Positions 43,080 through 54,193 of a DNA stretch of 64,000 nucleotides are shown here, piece after piece (position 1 is the first letter of the stretch; the number at the start of each line of letters is the position of its first letter). The position numbers and the translations under genes were made by a program. A model generated the notes under the pieces. That model was not told the origin of the DNA. It worked only from the letters and a program-made list of their open reading frames with translations, and searched no databases. This DNA is from Dactylorhiza incarnata (lineage: Eukaryota > Streptophyta > Magnoliopsida > Asparagales > Orchidaceae), in contig JAWHQI010000060.1 in the NCBI GenBank assembly GCA_033032865.1, positions 10,496,001 through 10,560,000 on the forward strand. Reading direction: 5' to 3'.

Positions 43080-43355
43080 TCCACCCCCCTTGAGAGAGCC
43101 TGTGCTTTCTTCCTTGTGCTGTCTGAGACAGGCTCAGCTTCTGGTTTTCGGGAGGGGAAATCAAGTTAGATTTCCGGGTTAGTGGCGGGATCTCCTCGCT
43201 GCAGCCAGTGGGTCATTCTTAGGGAGCTACCTACCAACCGGTGAGGGTCAGTTCTTAGCTCGGAACACTTAGTTCTAGGGATCCGACGAAGAGAGAAGTA
43301 ACTCAAGCTACTCCCCAAGTCTCGAACAAGTTGGACCGGTATCCGGGTTCCAACA
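43080..43355 (+). repeat. 3' LTR remnant of element G (276 bp)
   Basis: It matches 42457-42732 base for base apart from a few substitutions and ends GGTTCCAACA before the AATTG duplication. Confidence 0.9.
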
Positions 43356-43360
43356 AATTG

Positions 43361-46118
43361 GGCACATTACACAGCAAGTACTAAAATAACTGATTCAAAA
43401 ATTCTACAAAATTACCATAGACTTGTAATAATCAAAATAAAGTCTTGCCAAATCTTTAGAATTTTCCAGATAATATTGACCATATAAATGCCATTAATAC
43501 ATAAGTGTGATAAGAGGCATTTTTGGTAATTTACAATGTGGATGACTTCCAAAAATCCTACCAAAATTTCCAGAGATATATTTCAAGGTAAAACATCATG
43601 TGACAGAGTATTGGATTTTTTCCCTGGTCTTAGGTGATGTTTATTTCATTAATACACTTTGTGACCAAATTCATTATGCTCAAATGACTAAGAAAATTAA
43701 TTTCAAAATTTCCAATAAAATTTTCAGAGGTGTATAACCTCCTACAATATCATGTGAAAGAAAATCAGATTTTTTCTAAGTTGTTTAATCACTTTTATTT
43801 GATTAATACATTTATGTGACAAATACACTATTACTCCAATACTTAGGATTTTTCTTCCCAAAAATCCTAATATTTCTATAGATGATACTATCCATTGTGC
43901 TAGGTGTGTTGCCCAAATTTCATGAGCATACCACAAGCCATAAGTGATGAAATCACAAAATACACCCATGTGCTATATGCACACTACCTTTCCATACATC
44001 ACATTCCTATGTGTGTGTGATATAATATTCTACATTAAGCCAAATGGTCTCAAATTTTGACATGTTACTAGATATGACCTAACCACTATGTCACCCAAGA
44101 TTTGGGTCAATTTGCATCTATCTAACCACTTTTATTTCATTAATATGAAAAATCATATTTATCATAAAACTGTAGGAAAATGTTGCCCAAAAAATTATGA
44201 TTTTTGGGCAGGGGGTGTATCTATGTTATTTACATCTATGTCTAAAATATTAGACTAATCCAAGCAACCATGTGGTCTAGATCTGCAAAATAAGGTCTGA
44301 ATATTTTTTTGGACATGACTCAGTGTAATGGCCCTACAAGGAGCTGTAGGCCACCAAACTTGGTGATTCAAAGCCCTATAGGTAATAGACCTCAAGGGCT
44401 ACAAAATTTATCTCAGCCACTTTTGCCTAAAACAGCCTCTAAGTGGCCTAAATATTTAATTTAAAATATGCGTAAAGTGTGACAATTCATTTCATTTATA
44501 TTAAAGTGGTCTGCGTATAACCACCCCCCCTGAGATCAAGGGCTGTGATTATGTCTCCTACCTCCAGCCAACGGACAGGAATGCTTCCATCTGGCCACCT
44601 TCCAACAACATTTCCCGGCCACCCACTACTCAACACTGTCGGCCACCACCTCCACCACCTCCGTTGAGATGGTGGTTACCGTCAGGCGGCGACACGGCTA
44701 CCGGAGATGGAATCTCCGGCGTTCCCGAGCTAGGAGAAAAGCTCGGGAATTCTCCCTCTTCCTCACATGGGATCGGGCTCAATTGAGCCCGATTTCACTC
44801 CTAAGTAGATCTAGATGCTAGCATAGAGGAAGAGGGGGAGAAACATACCTCAATTGTGGCTCGGCGGTGTGTGCTCTGGCTTGCGGCCATGGATTTCTCC
44901 GTCTCCGACGAGCTTGCCGGTTCCGCTGATTCTCCAGCATTTTCCCTGCTCCAATAGGTTGGCTCTACTGCTAAGGACCTTCTGAAGATGATGAAGGGGT
45001 CAAATGAGGGAGAGGTTTGCTGTATAGAGAGAATGGGGAGTGGGGTGTTTGACCATGACTTGTACATCCCCTACCCTACTATTTGGGTGGCTGCCATGCC
45101 TAAAATGACTATTCATGGCCTGAGGGATTCGACTGGGGGCTTGGGCTGAGGTGGTGGGGGCCATGGAAGCTCCTTCACTCCAAAATCACTTTTCTGCTTA
45201 AGCTTTTTGGGAAAATGGCATTTTTGCCCCCATGATCATCTTCTCTCTCCAAATTCAAATGTGGGGTGCTAATAAGTTTGTGTCATGCTGGTTAGGCATG
45301 GGGTGGGGTCTTGGTTCACTTGGTCTTTTAATTTCTCCCTTAAGGCCTTATGTTGATCGTGATTGACTTTTGGGTTGACATGGTTAAATTGGTGGGTGGG
45401 TTAGCCCCACTTGGTGGCCATGAGTCTTGTAACCTTATCCAAAGTCCATTGGGTCATGGTGTGGCTTCAATTTGATTAATTGATCCATATGGTGTGAGTT
45501 TGACCCAATTTGGCCTAAGGTTGACTTTTGTCAAATTGAAGGGAATGGTTTACTACTTGATGGGGATTTTGGGTCCATTAGATTCCTAATGGGGTTATGA
45601 GGTTAGGGGTCAAGACAATTTGACCAATTGAATACCAATTGGTCCTTGATTGGGTTGATTTGAGCTATGTTGACTAAAAGTTGACTTTGGTCAATACCTT
45701 GGAATTGAGTGGAATTATTTAGTGATTATTGACCTAATGACCTCCCTTAGTGGTTTGGGTAACCTATGTAAGGTCAATTTGAGGTATTGAAGGCCAATTG
45801 AGTCCAATTGTGTTGAATTGGGCTATGTTGACCTAGGTTTGACTTTGGTCAATTTGGCCTATTTGGGTGACCAATTGTTGGGGTTCTTGGTCAAATGGGT
45901 CTCCCTTAGGGTTATGAACATAGTGGTGAGTTCAACTTGTACTTGTGAGTGCAATTTGGGTAGTTTGACCAATGTTGACTTGTGTACCATAGGGGACCTT
46001 GTGTGAGTTCACCCTAACTCAAAGAGTCCTAAGGTCACCCCTTGTCTCAAATCACCCTTCTCTCCTCATGTTATGCCCTAACATCATCATGGGATCTAGT
46101 AGGATTGGGGATGTTACA
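43361..46118 (-). repeat. Right part of solo LTR F
   Basis: Non-coding. 43361-44500 is AT-rich with degenerate repeats around the phrase AAAATTTCCAGAGGT. 44515-45070 is the GC-richer leader-like part shared with I (56560-56905 and 59409-59480). 45250-46000 is a degenerate tandem region built on GTTGACTTTGGTCAATTTGG, also present in I at 59880-60560. Short ORFs here have no recognised homology. Confidence 0.7.
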
Positions 46119-47531
46119 CTACCCTTGTCTGCATTTGATATAATTTTGGGGTTGGATTGGTTATCAAAATTCGAAGCAGTCATTAACTGTAGGAAGAAGG
46201 AAATCACCTTCACATTATTTGATCAAAAACGATGTCTCTTTCAAGGGATCAATGAGGTAGCTAAAAAGATGATTTCCTCGATAAAAGCAATGAAGAAAAT
46301 TAGAAAGGGTTGCGAGGCAATACTAGTCATGGTAAAAGGGAGTGGTATCACAACTGGTGAATCGAGTACAATTCCAGTGGTTCGTGACTTCCTTGAAGTA
46401 TTTCTAGAAGATTTGCCAGGTGTACCGCCTACGCGAGAAGTTAAATTCACTATTAGCCTTATTGAAGGAGCGGCACTTATTGCAAAAACACCATACCGAT
46501 TGGCTCCAAAAGAACTGGCAGAGTTGAAAATTCAACTACAAGAGCTTCTAGATAAAAACTTTATCCGACCCAATACATCACCATGGGGAGCCCCTGTGTT
46601 TTTTGTTAAAAATAAGGATGGTTCGAAGCGATTATTTATAGATTATCGCGAATTAAATAAACTGACCATCAGAAATAAATATCATTTACCCCGTATCGAT
46701 GATTTGTTCGATCAGTTAGTTCATGCAAAGGTCTTTTCAAAAATTGACCTTAGGTCTGGATATCATCAGATGAAAATTAAGGAAGAGGATATTTACAAAT
46801 CAGCTTTTAGTACACAGTATGGGCACTTCGAGTTTGTGGTAATGTCATTCAGCTTGACAAATGCCCCATCACTGTTTATGGATTTGATGAATCGGGTGTT
46901 TACGAATTTCTTGGATAAGTTCGTTATTGTATTTATTGATGACATTCTTATCTACTCAAGGGATCAAGAGGAACACACCAAACACCTAACAATAGTACTA
47001 CTGCAAACCCTGAAATACCATGCTCTATATGCCAAATTTGTGAAATGTGAATTTTGGTTGAAAGAAGTTTCCTTTTTGGGCCACGTTATTACAGCTGATG
47101 GGTTGTCAGTGGATCAGATGAAAGTGGAGGCAATTCTAAAGTGGCCAAAACCAACTACTGTAACAGAAATGCGAAGTTTCCTTGGGTTAGCAGGTTATTA
47201 TAGGAAGTTTGTCCAAAACTTTTCAAAAATCGCTCTACCTCTTACTAAGTTAACACGAAAGAATGTTACATTTGCTTGGACTGAGGAATGTCAAAGTGCC
47301 TTCGATGAGTTAAAAGAAAGATTAACAACAACACCTGTGTTAGTGATGTCATATGGTACGAAAGGTTTTCAAAATTTTAGTGACGCCTCCTTAAAAGGTC
47401 TTGGTTTTGTCCTCATGCAAAATGGAAGGGTAATAGCTTATGCTTCAAGACAATTGAAGGATCCTGAACGTAATTACCCTACTCATGACTTGGAACTAGC
47501 AGCAGTCGTGTTTGCTTTAAAATTTTGGTGA
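46119..47531 (+). pseudogene. pol: Pol of element C: protease end, reverse transcriptase, RNase H start
   Basis: After F the protease ends with [19 protein letters not shown]. The reverse transcriptase follows: [67 protein letters not shown], active site [23 protein letters not shown]. RNase H starts [15 protein letters not shown] and [19 protein letters not shown] at 47529-47531 stands where Arg (CGA) is expected, a CpG-type C-to-T change. Continued in the same frame. Confidence 0.88.
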
Positions 47532-48060
47532 CAATACTTATATGGTGCTCAATGTGAAATATTTACGGATCACAAGAGCTTGAAGTATCTCTTCTCCCAA
47601 AAGGAAATAAACCTCAGACAAAGGCGATGGCTAGAATTTATTAAAGATTATGATCTAGACATCAAATACCATCCGAGCAAAGCTAACGTAGTAGCAAATG
47701 CTTTTAGCAGAAAGAGTGTCGCAAGCATAGCAGTGCAATTGACGGAACAAAAAGAATTACTTAAAACTGCAAAAGCTAGAAATTCTTACTTTCATCTGCT
47801 CATCCCAGACTCAAGATCAATTGTATCAAATGACAATTGAACATCCAATCAAAGAAAGAGTAAGGAATGCAATGAATCAAGATCTTGTCTTTATCAAGTT
47901 ACTGGAAAAGGTTAGAAATATTAATGGGCAATCAACATCATTCGTGGAAGATACTGGATTGTTATTTTTGAATGGAAGATTATGTATTCCAAATGTTAAT
48001 GCACTACGTGCAGAGATATTATATGAAGCACATAATACCATGTATTCTATCCATACTTGA
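47532..48060 (+). pseudogene. pol: RNase H end and integrase zinc-finger start, element C
   Basis: [20 protein letters not shown] and AFSRKS (expected DALSR) lead into a spacer. A frame change near 47830 is followed by a frame with LCIPNVNALRAEILYEAHNT and YSIHT, where the HPG of the HHCC finger reads HT plus TGA (48058-48060). Confidence 0.78.
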
Positions 48061-48546
48061 AGGACGAAAATGTATCAAGATCTGAAACAAGAGTTTTGGT
48101 GGTCAGGAATGAAAACTGACATAATTAAATATATTGTCAAGTGTCACACGTGTCAACTAGTAAAAGCAGAACATCAAAATCCTGGCAGAAACTTGCAATC
48201 CTTACCAATTGCTGAGTGGAAGTGGGATGATATAACTATGGATTTTGTTATGGGGCTACCGAGGAGCAAACCTGGAAACAACAACATTTGGGTGATTGTT
48301 GACCGACTAACAAAGGTTGCACATTTTATTCCTATGAAGAAAGATGGACCAGTTGAAAGGTTAGTCGACCAATATATCAATGTTGTGGTAAAGTATCATG
48401 GGATTCTTCGATCTATAATTTCAGACAGAGATGGGCGTTTTACATCAAACACTTGGAAACTAGTTCAGAAAAGACTGGGAACCAGGTTGTTATATAGTAC
48501 TATGTTTCACCATCAGACCGATGGTCAATCTGAGCGAACTATTTAA
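48061..48546 (+). pseudogene. pol: Integrase core of element C
   Basis: The zinc-finger CxxC (KCHTCQLVKAEH) is followed by the catalytic core: D in MDFVMGLPRSK, D in SDRDGRFTSN, E in HHQTDGQSERT. TAA at 48544-48546 stands for an expected Gln, again a C-to-T change. Confidence 0.86.
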
Positions 48547-49250
48547 TTGCTAGAAGATCTCTTAAGGATGATCGTTCTCGATCTTAAAGGATCGTGGGAA
48601 AAATATTTGTCCTTCATAGAATTTTCTTATAATAACAGTTATCAGTCCAACATTCAAATGGCCCCATTCGAAGCTTTGTATGGGCGGAGATGTCAAACTC
48701 CTTTAAGTTGGTCTGAAGATGGCGAACAAACGTTAGTAGAAGCAAAGAAAGTAGACAAAATGCATAATACAATAACAATTGTTCGAGAAAGATTAAAAAT
48801 AGCTCAAGATAGACAACAAAAGTATTACAACGCCAGACACAGAAGGGTGGAATTCAACGTGGGTGATATGGTCTGTCTTAAGATAAAACCTTTTAAAGGT
48901 ACATCACAAATCAGGAGAATTGGAAAGCTTAGTCCAAGATATGTAGGACTATTCCCAATCATTGAAAGGATTGGAGAGGTAGCGTATCGCTTGGCGTTAT
49001 CTGATACTCTTCAGAATCTTCATGATGTGTTCCACGTGTCTTCCTTGAGAAGGTATTTAACAGATCCAGAAAAATAGTCCCTTCTGAACAGATCTAAATT
49101 GAATCTGACTTATCAAGTCCAACCGAGCCTTATAAAATAGTGGATTGGCAGAATAAGCAACTCCGAAGCAGAGAAGTTCGATTCGTAAAAGTCTGGTGGA
49201 AAGAACATAGTTTACATGAAGCTACCTGGGAAAAATAAGAGGTCATGGGA
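48547..49250 (+). pseudogene. pol: Integrase C-terminus and chromodomain-like tail, element C
   Basis: The order is LEDLLRMIVLDLKGSWEKYL, EALYGRRCQTPLSW, the GPY/F module (KLSPRYVGLFPIIERIGEVA, DVFHVSSLRRYL) and a stop at 49075-49077. The chromodomain-like end (PYKIVDWQNKQLR, VRFVKVWWKEH, EATWEK) then continues in another frame to about 49235. The tail resembles those of A and E and supports placing all three in the Tekay/Del group. Confidence 0.8.
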
Positions 49251-49314
49251 AACCTTTTCCCCATCCTATTTAATTCAGATATAGAATGAAGATTTCCGCG
49301 GACGGAAATCCAAT

Positions 49315-49327
49315 AAGGAGGGGAGAA
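49315..49327 (+). other. Polypurine tract of element C
   Basis: AAGGAGGGGAGAA directly precedes the TG of the 3' LTR and is the plus-strand DNA primer site. Confidence 0.85.
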
Positions 49328-49328
49328 T

Positions 49329-51198
49329 TGTGATGTCGCTAAAATCATTACAGGTACTATTAATATTATACCAATATTTAAATTCATGTGGTGTACAAAT
49401 AATTAAATTTAAATAAGGTGGATATTCATAAACCAAGGAGGAGAGGGGTGAAGATATTCTATTGGCAATCCAAGAGGGCTGGGCCAGTTAAAGTGCTAAA
49501 TTAGGCCAAATTGATCGAACCAAGAGGGCTGGAGAGTCACGGTTCACGTGGGGAGCTTACAAGAGGCGATGCAGTTTAATATAAGGAGTCGCTGACCCTG
49601 TATGCCTTCCTAGCACACGCGAGAACCCGACGCAGGCGAAAGAAGAGCGCTCGACGCCGCACCCTCCAGCGCCCTCAATCTCCTCCGTTTTCTTTGTTTT
49701 TTCTTCCATTAGGAAGGTAATCCTTCCCTCTCAACTCCTCTTGAGTTTTGCTTGGATTAGTTGCCCCATTTTTCTTAGCCGAAAACCCTACACTTTCCCC
49801 TAAGAGATTTAGTTTTGATAGCTTACCTCCTCTTGAATTTTAGAATGATTTGCAAGCTTAATACATGTCTTCCTTTCAATTTCATGCAAGAAATCCTTCA
49901 ACCCTAGTTTATTAATTGGTTATTTCATTCCTAATTTCATCACCTATGTCCTATTAAATGGAAACTAGGTCATGATGTTGTTGGCTTAGGAAATTAGAAG
50001 AACTAACCAAGTTTACTTATTAGGGCAGCCAACTATAGTTTGCAAGGGTTTAGGCATGGGGTTAGGGAATTGGAGGTCCTTACACTAAGGAATTAAAAAT
50101 ATGAGTATATGTCCACCTTAAAAATGCTAGGGCAACAATAAGAAATTGACAAATGGTGTAATATGAGTCTATTAAGAGAAGATCTTATTAGAAGTTATGC
50201 TCATCTTATAATTGGAATTTTTAGGGCATGGCGTCTCAAGGTAGAGGAAAGGGGGATGAACCCAACAAGGACAAAGGCAAGGGCAAAGTTGGGGTGAGTT
50301 CTTATTGTATGTCTTTTCATTCAATTGCTTTTCATATTTATTTGTATGATATAGTTAGCAATAATGATGGTAGAATGAAAACATAATAAGAAAAGAAGAG
50401 TAAAGCAAAAGAAATGATAGTACACGTTGGGCAGAATTAAGGGTTAACCCGAGCGAAAAGGCGGGGAGAATAACCTTCTCACATGTATATTAAATATTCG
50501 TACGAGCCAAGGGCACGGAATGAGAATTGGCAAAATAAGTGTACGAGTCAAGGGTACGTGTTGCCTGTTTAACGTGTGAGTTAAGGGCACGTAAAATATA
50601 CATGAATTTAAATTTACCCTTAATAATATCCATAAGGAAAGAATACGATTAAGACATCATATAATCAAAGATTTATAAGTAAAGGAAATAAACCCAAGAT
50701 ATAGTGAAAATTAAAAATCCACATAGTCCTTTGACTAATTAACTATAATACTAACCGATCAAGGAGGAAGTCACTCCCATTATAGTTAGTTCTTCTCGTC
50801 AAGCAAAGAGGTATAGCCTTTGGGTGGAGGTGTCTACTGCAGTGTTTGAAGTCCTGGATGCGCACAGAGAAGTGCAAGGATCTGGAGTGTCCCCATGACG
50901 ACTTTCAATTTTATTTCAAGTAGAGTATGTAGTCTTCACATCTTATGTATATATGTACATAGAGTTTGCTTAGTTTTGTAGCACTTTTGGTAAGCCCCTT
51001 TTTGATGTGTATAGGGCTACCAGTTGTACTATTGTACCTTGTTATCAGATAATAATGAAATGAAATGATTTTATTTTGTCTTTACACTTTACTTTTTGTA
51101 CTCTATCATATATTGCTTCACTCTGGATATATGGCCTTGCTCACTGATGTAAGTAAGTTAGTATAATTGTAGCGGTAGCAGCTAAGGGGGTCGTTACA
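49329..51198 (+). repeat. 3' LTR of element C (1870 bp)
   Basis: This is the partner of 15629-17480. It contains the intact version of the LTR gag exon (50228-50293, ending GGG|GTGAGT). It ends GTCGTTACA before the CCACC duplication. Confidence 0.9.
50228..50293 (+). other. Copy of the gag first exon in the C 3' LTR (donor intact)
   Basis: MASQGRGKGDEPNKDKGKGK plus VG, 22 codons, is followed by the donor GTGAGTT at 50294. It differs from the 5' LTR copy by one Ser/Asn change and by keeping the donor. Confidence 0.5.
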
Positions 51199-51203
51199 CC
51201 ACC

Positions 51204-51917
51204 CGCCTCTCTTCTCTCTCCCCTTCTCTCTTTCTCTGATGGATGCGTGTCCCACCACCAGCTTCTCTTCCCTCTTTCTCCCGCTCTCCCTCTCTCTTTC
51301 TCTCTTTTTTTCTACTTCATCCAATGCTACCGCGACATGTGTTTCGAAAAAATGGCAAACGAATAGAAGCAAAGCCACGGATGTGGATGGACGGGCTCGA
51401 TGAAATGAATGATTTTTTGTTTTGATCGGACAGTGTGAATCTCTTGTATGGTCTCAAGTACTTCTTTATATAATAGTATATATATGTATATATATACAAA
51501 GAAAAACTTTTGAGCCCCATAATGTAACTCTTGAGGACCATCCAAGTAACTTGGTTCGTCCATTCTAACACCTCTGATGTCCAATCGTCTGATTCCTTCC
51601 GACCATCCAAATATTCTCACGCGTTGGATCCTTCTGGTCAGTTGTAGTTGTCTCATTCCTATAGATTTTAAATTTAGGTCTTGAACCTTCTCTACCGCAA
51701 TCCGCATCTGCCTCATTTCGCCTGCTCATCCTCGCTCGCATACCTACGGCTCTGACATTTTCCTCATTACAGCTTGCCATAATCCTCAGTCTATCGTCGC
51801 CAATCGCGCTCGCCTCTTCGAGATAGGTTATTCGGTTTCTTCTCCTCCTCCCCTGTTTTAGGTCTGATGGATTCGCTCAAAATTTTTGTAGCTCCTACCC
51901 ACCGCGCAAATGCACTG
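51204..51917. other. Possible host sequence between C and H
   Basis: It starts with CT-rich DNA that resembles the left flank of C (CTCATGGATGCGGG at 15607-15618, CTGATGGATGCGTG at 51237-51248) and has a TA microsatellite (51472-51496). The right part looks like a 5' leader: TTTTAG near 51861 is followed by an ATG (51867) reading MDSLKIFVAPTHRANAL until H cuts it at 51918. I do not recognise this protein. Confidence 0.35.
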
Positions 51918-54193
51918 TGTAATATCCCGACTTTTAATTGGGTCACTAGGACCCTAGCTACCCCAATTAAGGCTACCAGACCACCCACTAAGTACCCTAG
52001 AGGTTGGGAAACGACCCTGAAATGTCACTTTGAACAAATGAACTTAGAATTGACTTATGTCGGTTGTGTTAGACTCGTACGACCCATACGAGTACAATGC
52101 AACTAGTTTGGTTTGAATCTGTGGTGATTTAGCAAAAATGACTATTTTAAGTAAAGTTGTTCGACAAAACGACCCTGAAATGTCATATTGAGCCAATGAG
52201 CTCTGAATTGACTTTTGTCAATTGCGTTAGACTCGCATGACCCATACGAGTGCAAAGCAGCTCGTTTTGTTTGAATCCAAGGTCATTTAACAAAAAAGAT
52301 CATTTTAAGTAACGTTCGACACAATGACCCTGAAATGTCATGTTTAGCACATGAACTCAAAATTGACTTCTGTCAGTTACATTAGACGTGTATGACCCAT
52401 ATGAGTGCAACACAACTCGTTTTCATTTGAATCTGAGGTCATTTAGCGAAAATGATCATTTTAAGTAACGTTGTCCAACACGACGACCCTGAAATGTCAT
52501 TTTGAGCAACTAAAATCAGAATTGTCTTCTGTCAGCTGCAATAGACTCATATGACCCATACAAGTGCAACACAGCTTGTTTCGTTTGAATCTGAGGTCGT
52601 TTAGTGAAAATGACCATTTTAGTTCATGTTGTTCCATACGATCACCCCGAAATCACTTTTTGAGTAAACGAGCTCAAAATTTATTTCATTCAGTTGCATT
52701 GGACTCGTATGGTCAACACAAGTGCAACGAAGCTCGTTTAACTCAATTCCGACGTCGTTTAGTCATGCAATGAATGCATGAATTTGACCTTATCGCATCA
52801 ACATGGACTCGTCACTTAATGAATAGGATATACATTGACCTTGACCAACATGGGGGACCCACCATAGCGTTGACTTTAGTCAAACCCCATTAAAACACAT
52901 TTTTTGTGAATTTTCACTCCTCACTTAAAGCTCCACTCAAATCCACCCAAGCCCACTTAAGGTCATCTTAGGCCCCGGATTCTATGCAAATGGGGAGCTG
53001 AAACCCAAGGTTAAGGGTTGGAAATCCTAAGCTAAGACCTATCTTATGTCTGTCTCTCTCACCCAAACCTAATACCAAGTCAACCAAACCCATCCAAAGC
53101 AACTTAGCCCCTGGCACTCACCTGAGGAAGTACAACCACCCCTCTAATGAGTTTCCAGCTGCCCCATTATCTATAATTAAGGTAAGCCGAAACCCTAACC
53201 TAACCAAGGTAAGAAGAAGAGGAGGGGAGGATTTTACTCACCTCTCATCTCCATATAAACCCCTCCCCTCCTCCAGAACTGAAGCCACTCCCCCTGCCCA
53301 GTAGAAACTGAGCCACCCCCTACCGGAACCCTAGACCGTCGGAGAAGCTCAACCCGAGCCCGCCACCACCTCACCACCGGAGAGATCCAAAAGAGCCTCC
53401 ACAGAGGTGGATTGTCCCTCCTACCCTCTTCCCTGAACCTTCTGATGACCTGAATGCGGGCTCTGGCAGCCGAAGCACCACCACAACTCCACCCGAGCTC
53501 TATTTCGAGCTCAGGTGGTTGACTGCGTAGGAGTGAGGCTCCCTCAGTGCCTCATGGCTCACTGGGGGGCAACACCTTGTCGAAAAGGCTCGACGACCCT
53601 CTCAGAGAGGCCCTAAGGCAACAACACCGCCGGAGAACGGACCTCTGGCGGTGCCATATGTTTCGTCCTCTGTATTCACGCTTTCTAGCGGTTGCTGGCG
53701 GTGTCAGGCCGTCGGACCACCGCCAGAAGGGCGCTGACCTGACGAGTCGTCTGGGGGTGATAGTGCGACACTCCGACGACTGGCCGGCGGAGGCAAAAGC
53801 ACAATAGCTTTCTGCCACCACCTAGCTATACGAGCCGTTGGAACTCCTCCCTGAGATCCAACGACTCAGGTTACCTTAAAAACCACAACCCAATGATTGC
53901 CCCCAACTCAGATCGTTATCCGATCCGCTGTGGAGGCTGCAGAATATCACATCTCTGGCTCTATCTCAGCCATAGACGCTCTTCAAGATTTGTGCAAATC
54001 TTCTTTTATTAGAACTGGATTTTTTTGGATTTTACTAAGGCGAAACCATTGCTCAAATGGACAAATGTTAAACATAAAATATGTACAAATGTTAAACATA
54101 AAATATGTACAACACGATGAGGAATACATACAGTAAAAAATTGATAATTTTTGTAGTAGGTTTATTTTTTTAATTAATTTAAAATAATACTTT
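51918..54193 (+). mobile_element. LTR fragment H, related to the E LTR
   Basis: It begins TGTAATATCCCGACTTTTAA, very like the E LTR start, and carries a diverged form of the E tandem array over about 52000-52780 (units with GACCCTGAAATGTCA and TTAGACTCGTATGACCCATA). A TATA box (TATAAA, 53253-53258) and a GC-rich leader follow. No LTR end is found. It stops where homology to element I begins, near 54194, so it is truncated. Confidence 0.65.
53253..53258 (+). promoter_or_regulatory. TATA box of LTR fragment H
   Basis: CCATATAAACCCC follows the repeat region and precedes a GC-rich leader, as in the E LTR. Confidence 0.5.

Larger units (their letters stand above)
41996..43355 (+). mobile_element. 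Element G: internally deleted relative of D (1360 bp)
   Basis: The target duplication AATTG is at 41991-41995 and 43356-43360. It has a full 5' LTR (41996-42732), 347 bp of internal DNA with the start of gag, then the last 276 bp of the 3' LTR (43080-43355), which match 42457-42732 without a length change. The deletion removed most of the internal region and the first 461 bp of the 3' LTR. Confidence 0.9.
39723..46118 (-). mobile_element. Element F: giant solo LTR (about 5.0 kb without G), minus strand
   Basis: The plus strand starts TGTGAGATCCC and ends GGATGTTACA. The target duplication CTACC is at 39718-39722 and 46119-46123. On the minus strand it starts TGTAACATCCC like element E. It is similar at both ends to the LTRs of element I (left end to 63459 onward, right end to 60640-60662, middle to 54194-56900). 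No internal coding region or second LTR is inside, so it is most simply a solo LTR left by LTR-LTR recombination. Element G is inserted at 41996. Confidence 0.8.
15629..51198 (+). mobile_element. Element C: Tekay-type chromovirus, host of the nested insertions
   Basis: The two LTRs (15629-17480 and 49329-51198) are clearly alike from end to end, start TGTGA and end GTCGTTACA. They are flanked by a perfect 5-bp target duplication, CCACC, at 15624-15628 and 51199-51203. The internal region is split by D (17874-38563) in gag and by F (39723-46118, itself holding G) in protease. When the inserts and one copy of each duplication are ignored, gag and protease motifs continue across both sites. Without its inserts the element is about 8.5 kb. 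Several stops make it defective. Confidence 0.92.
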
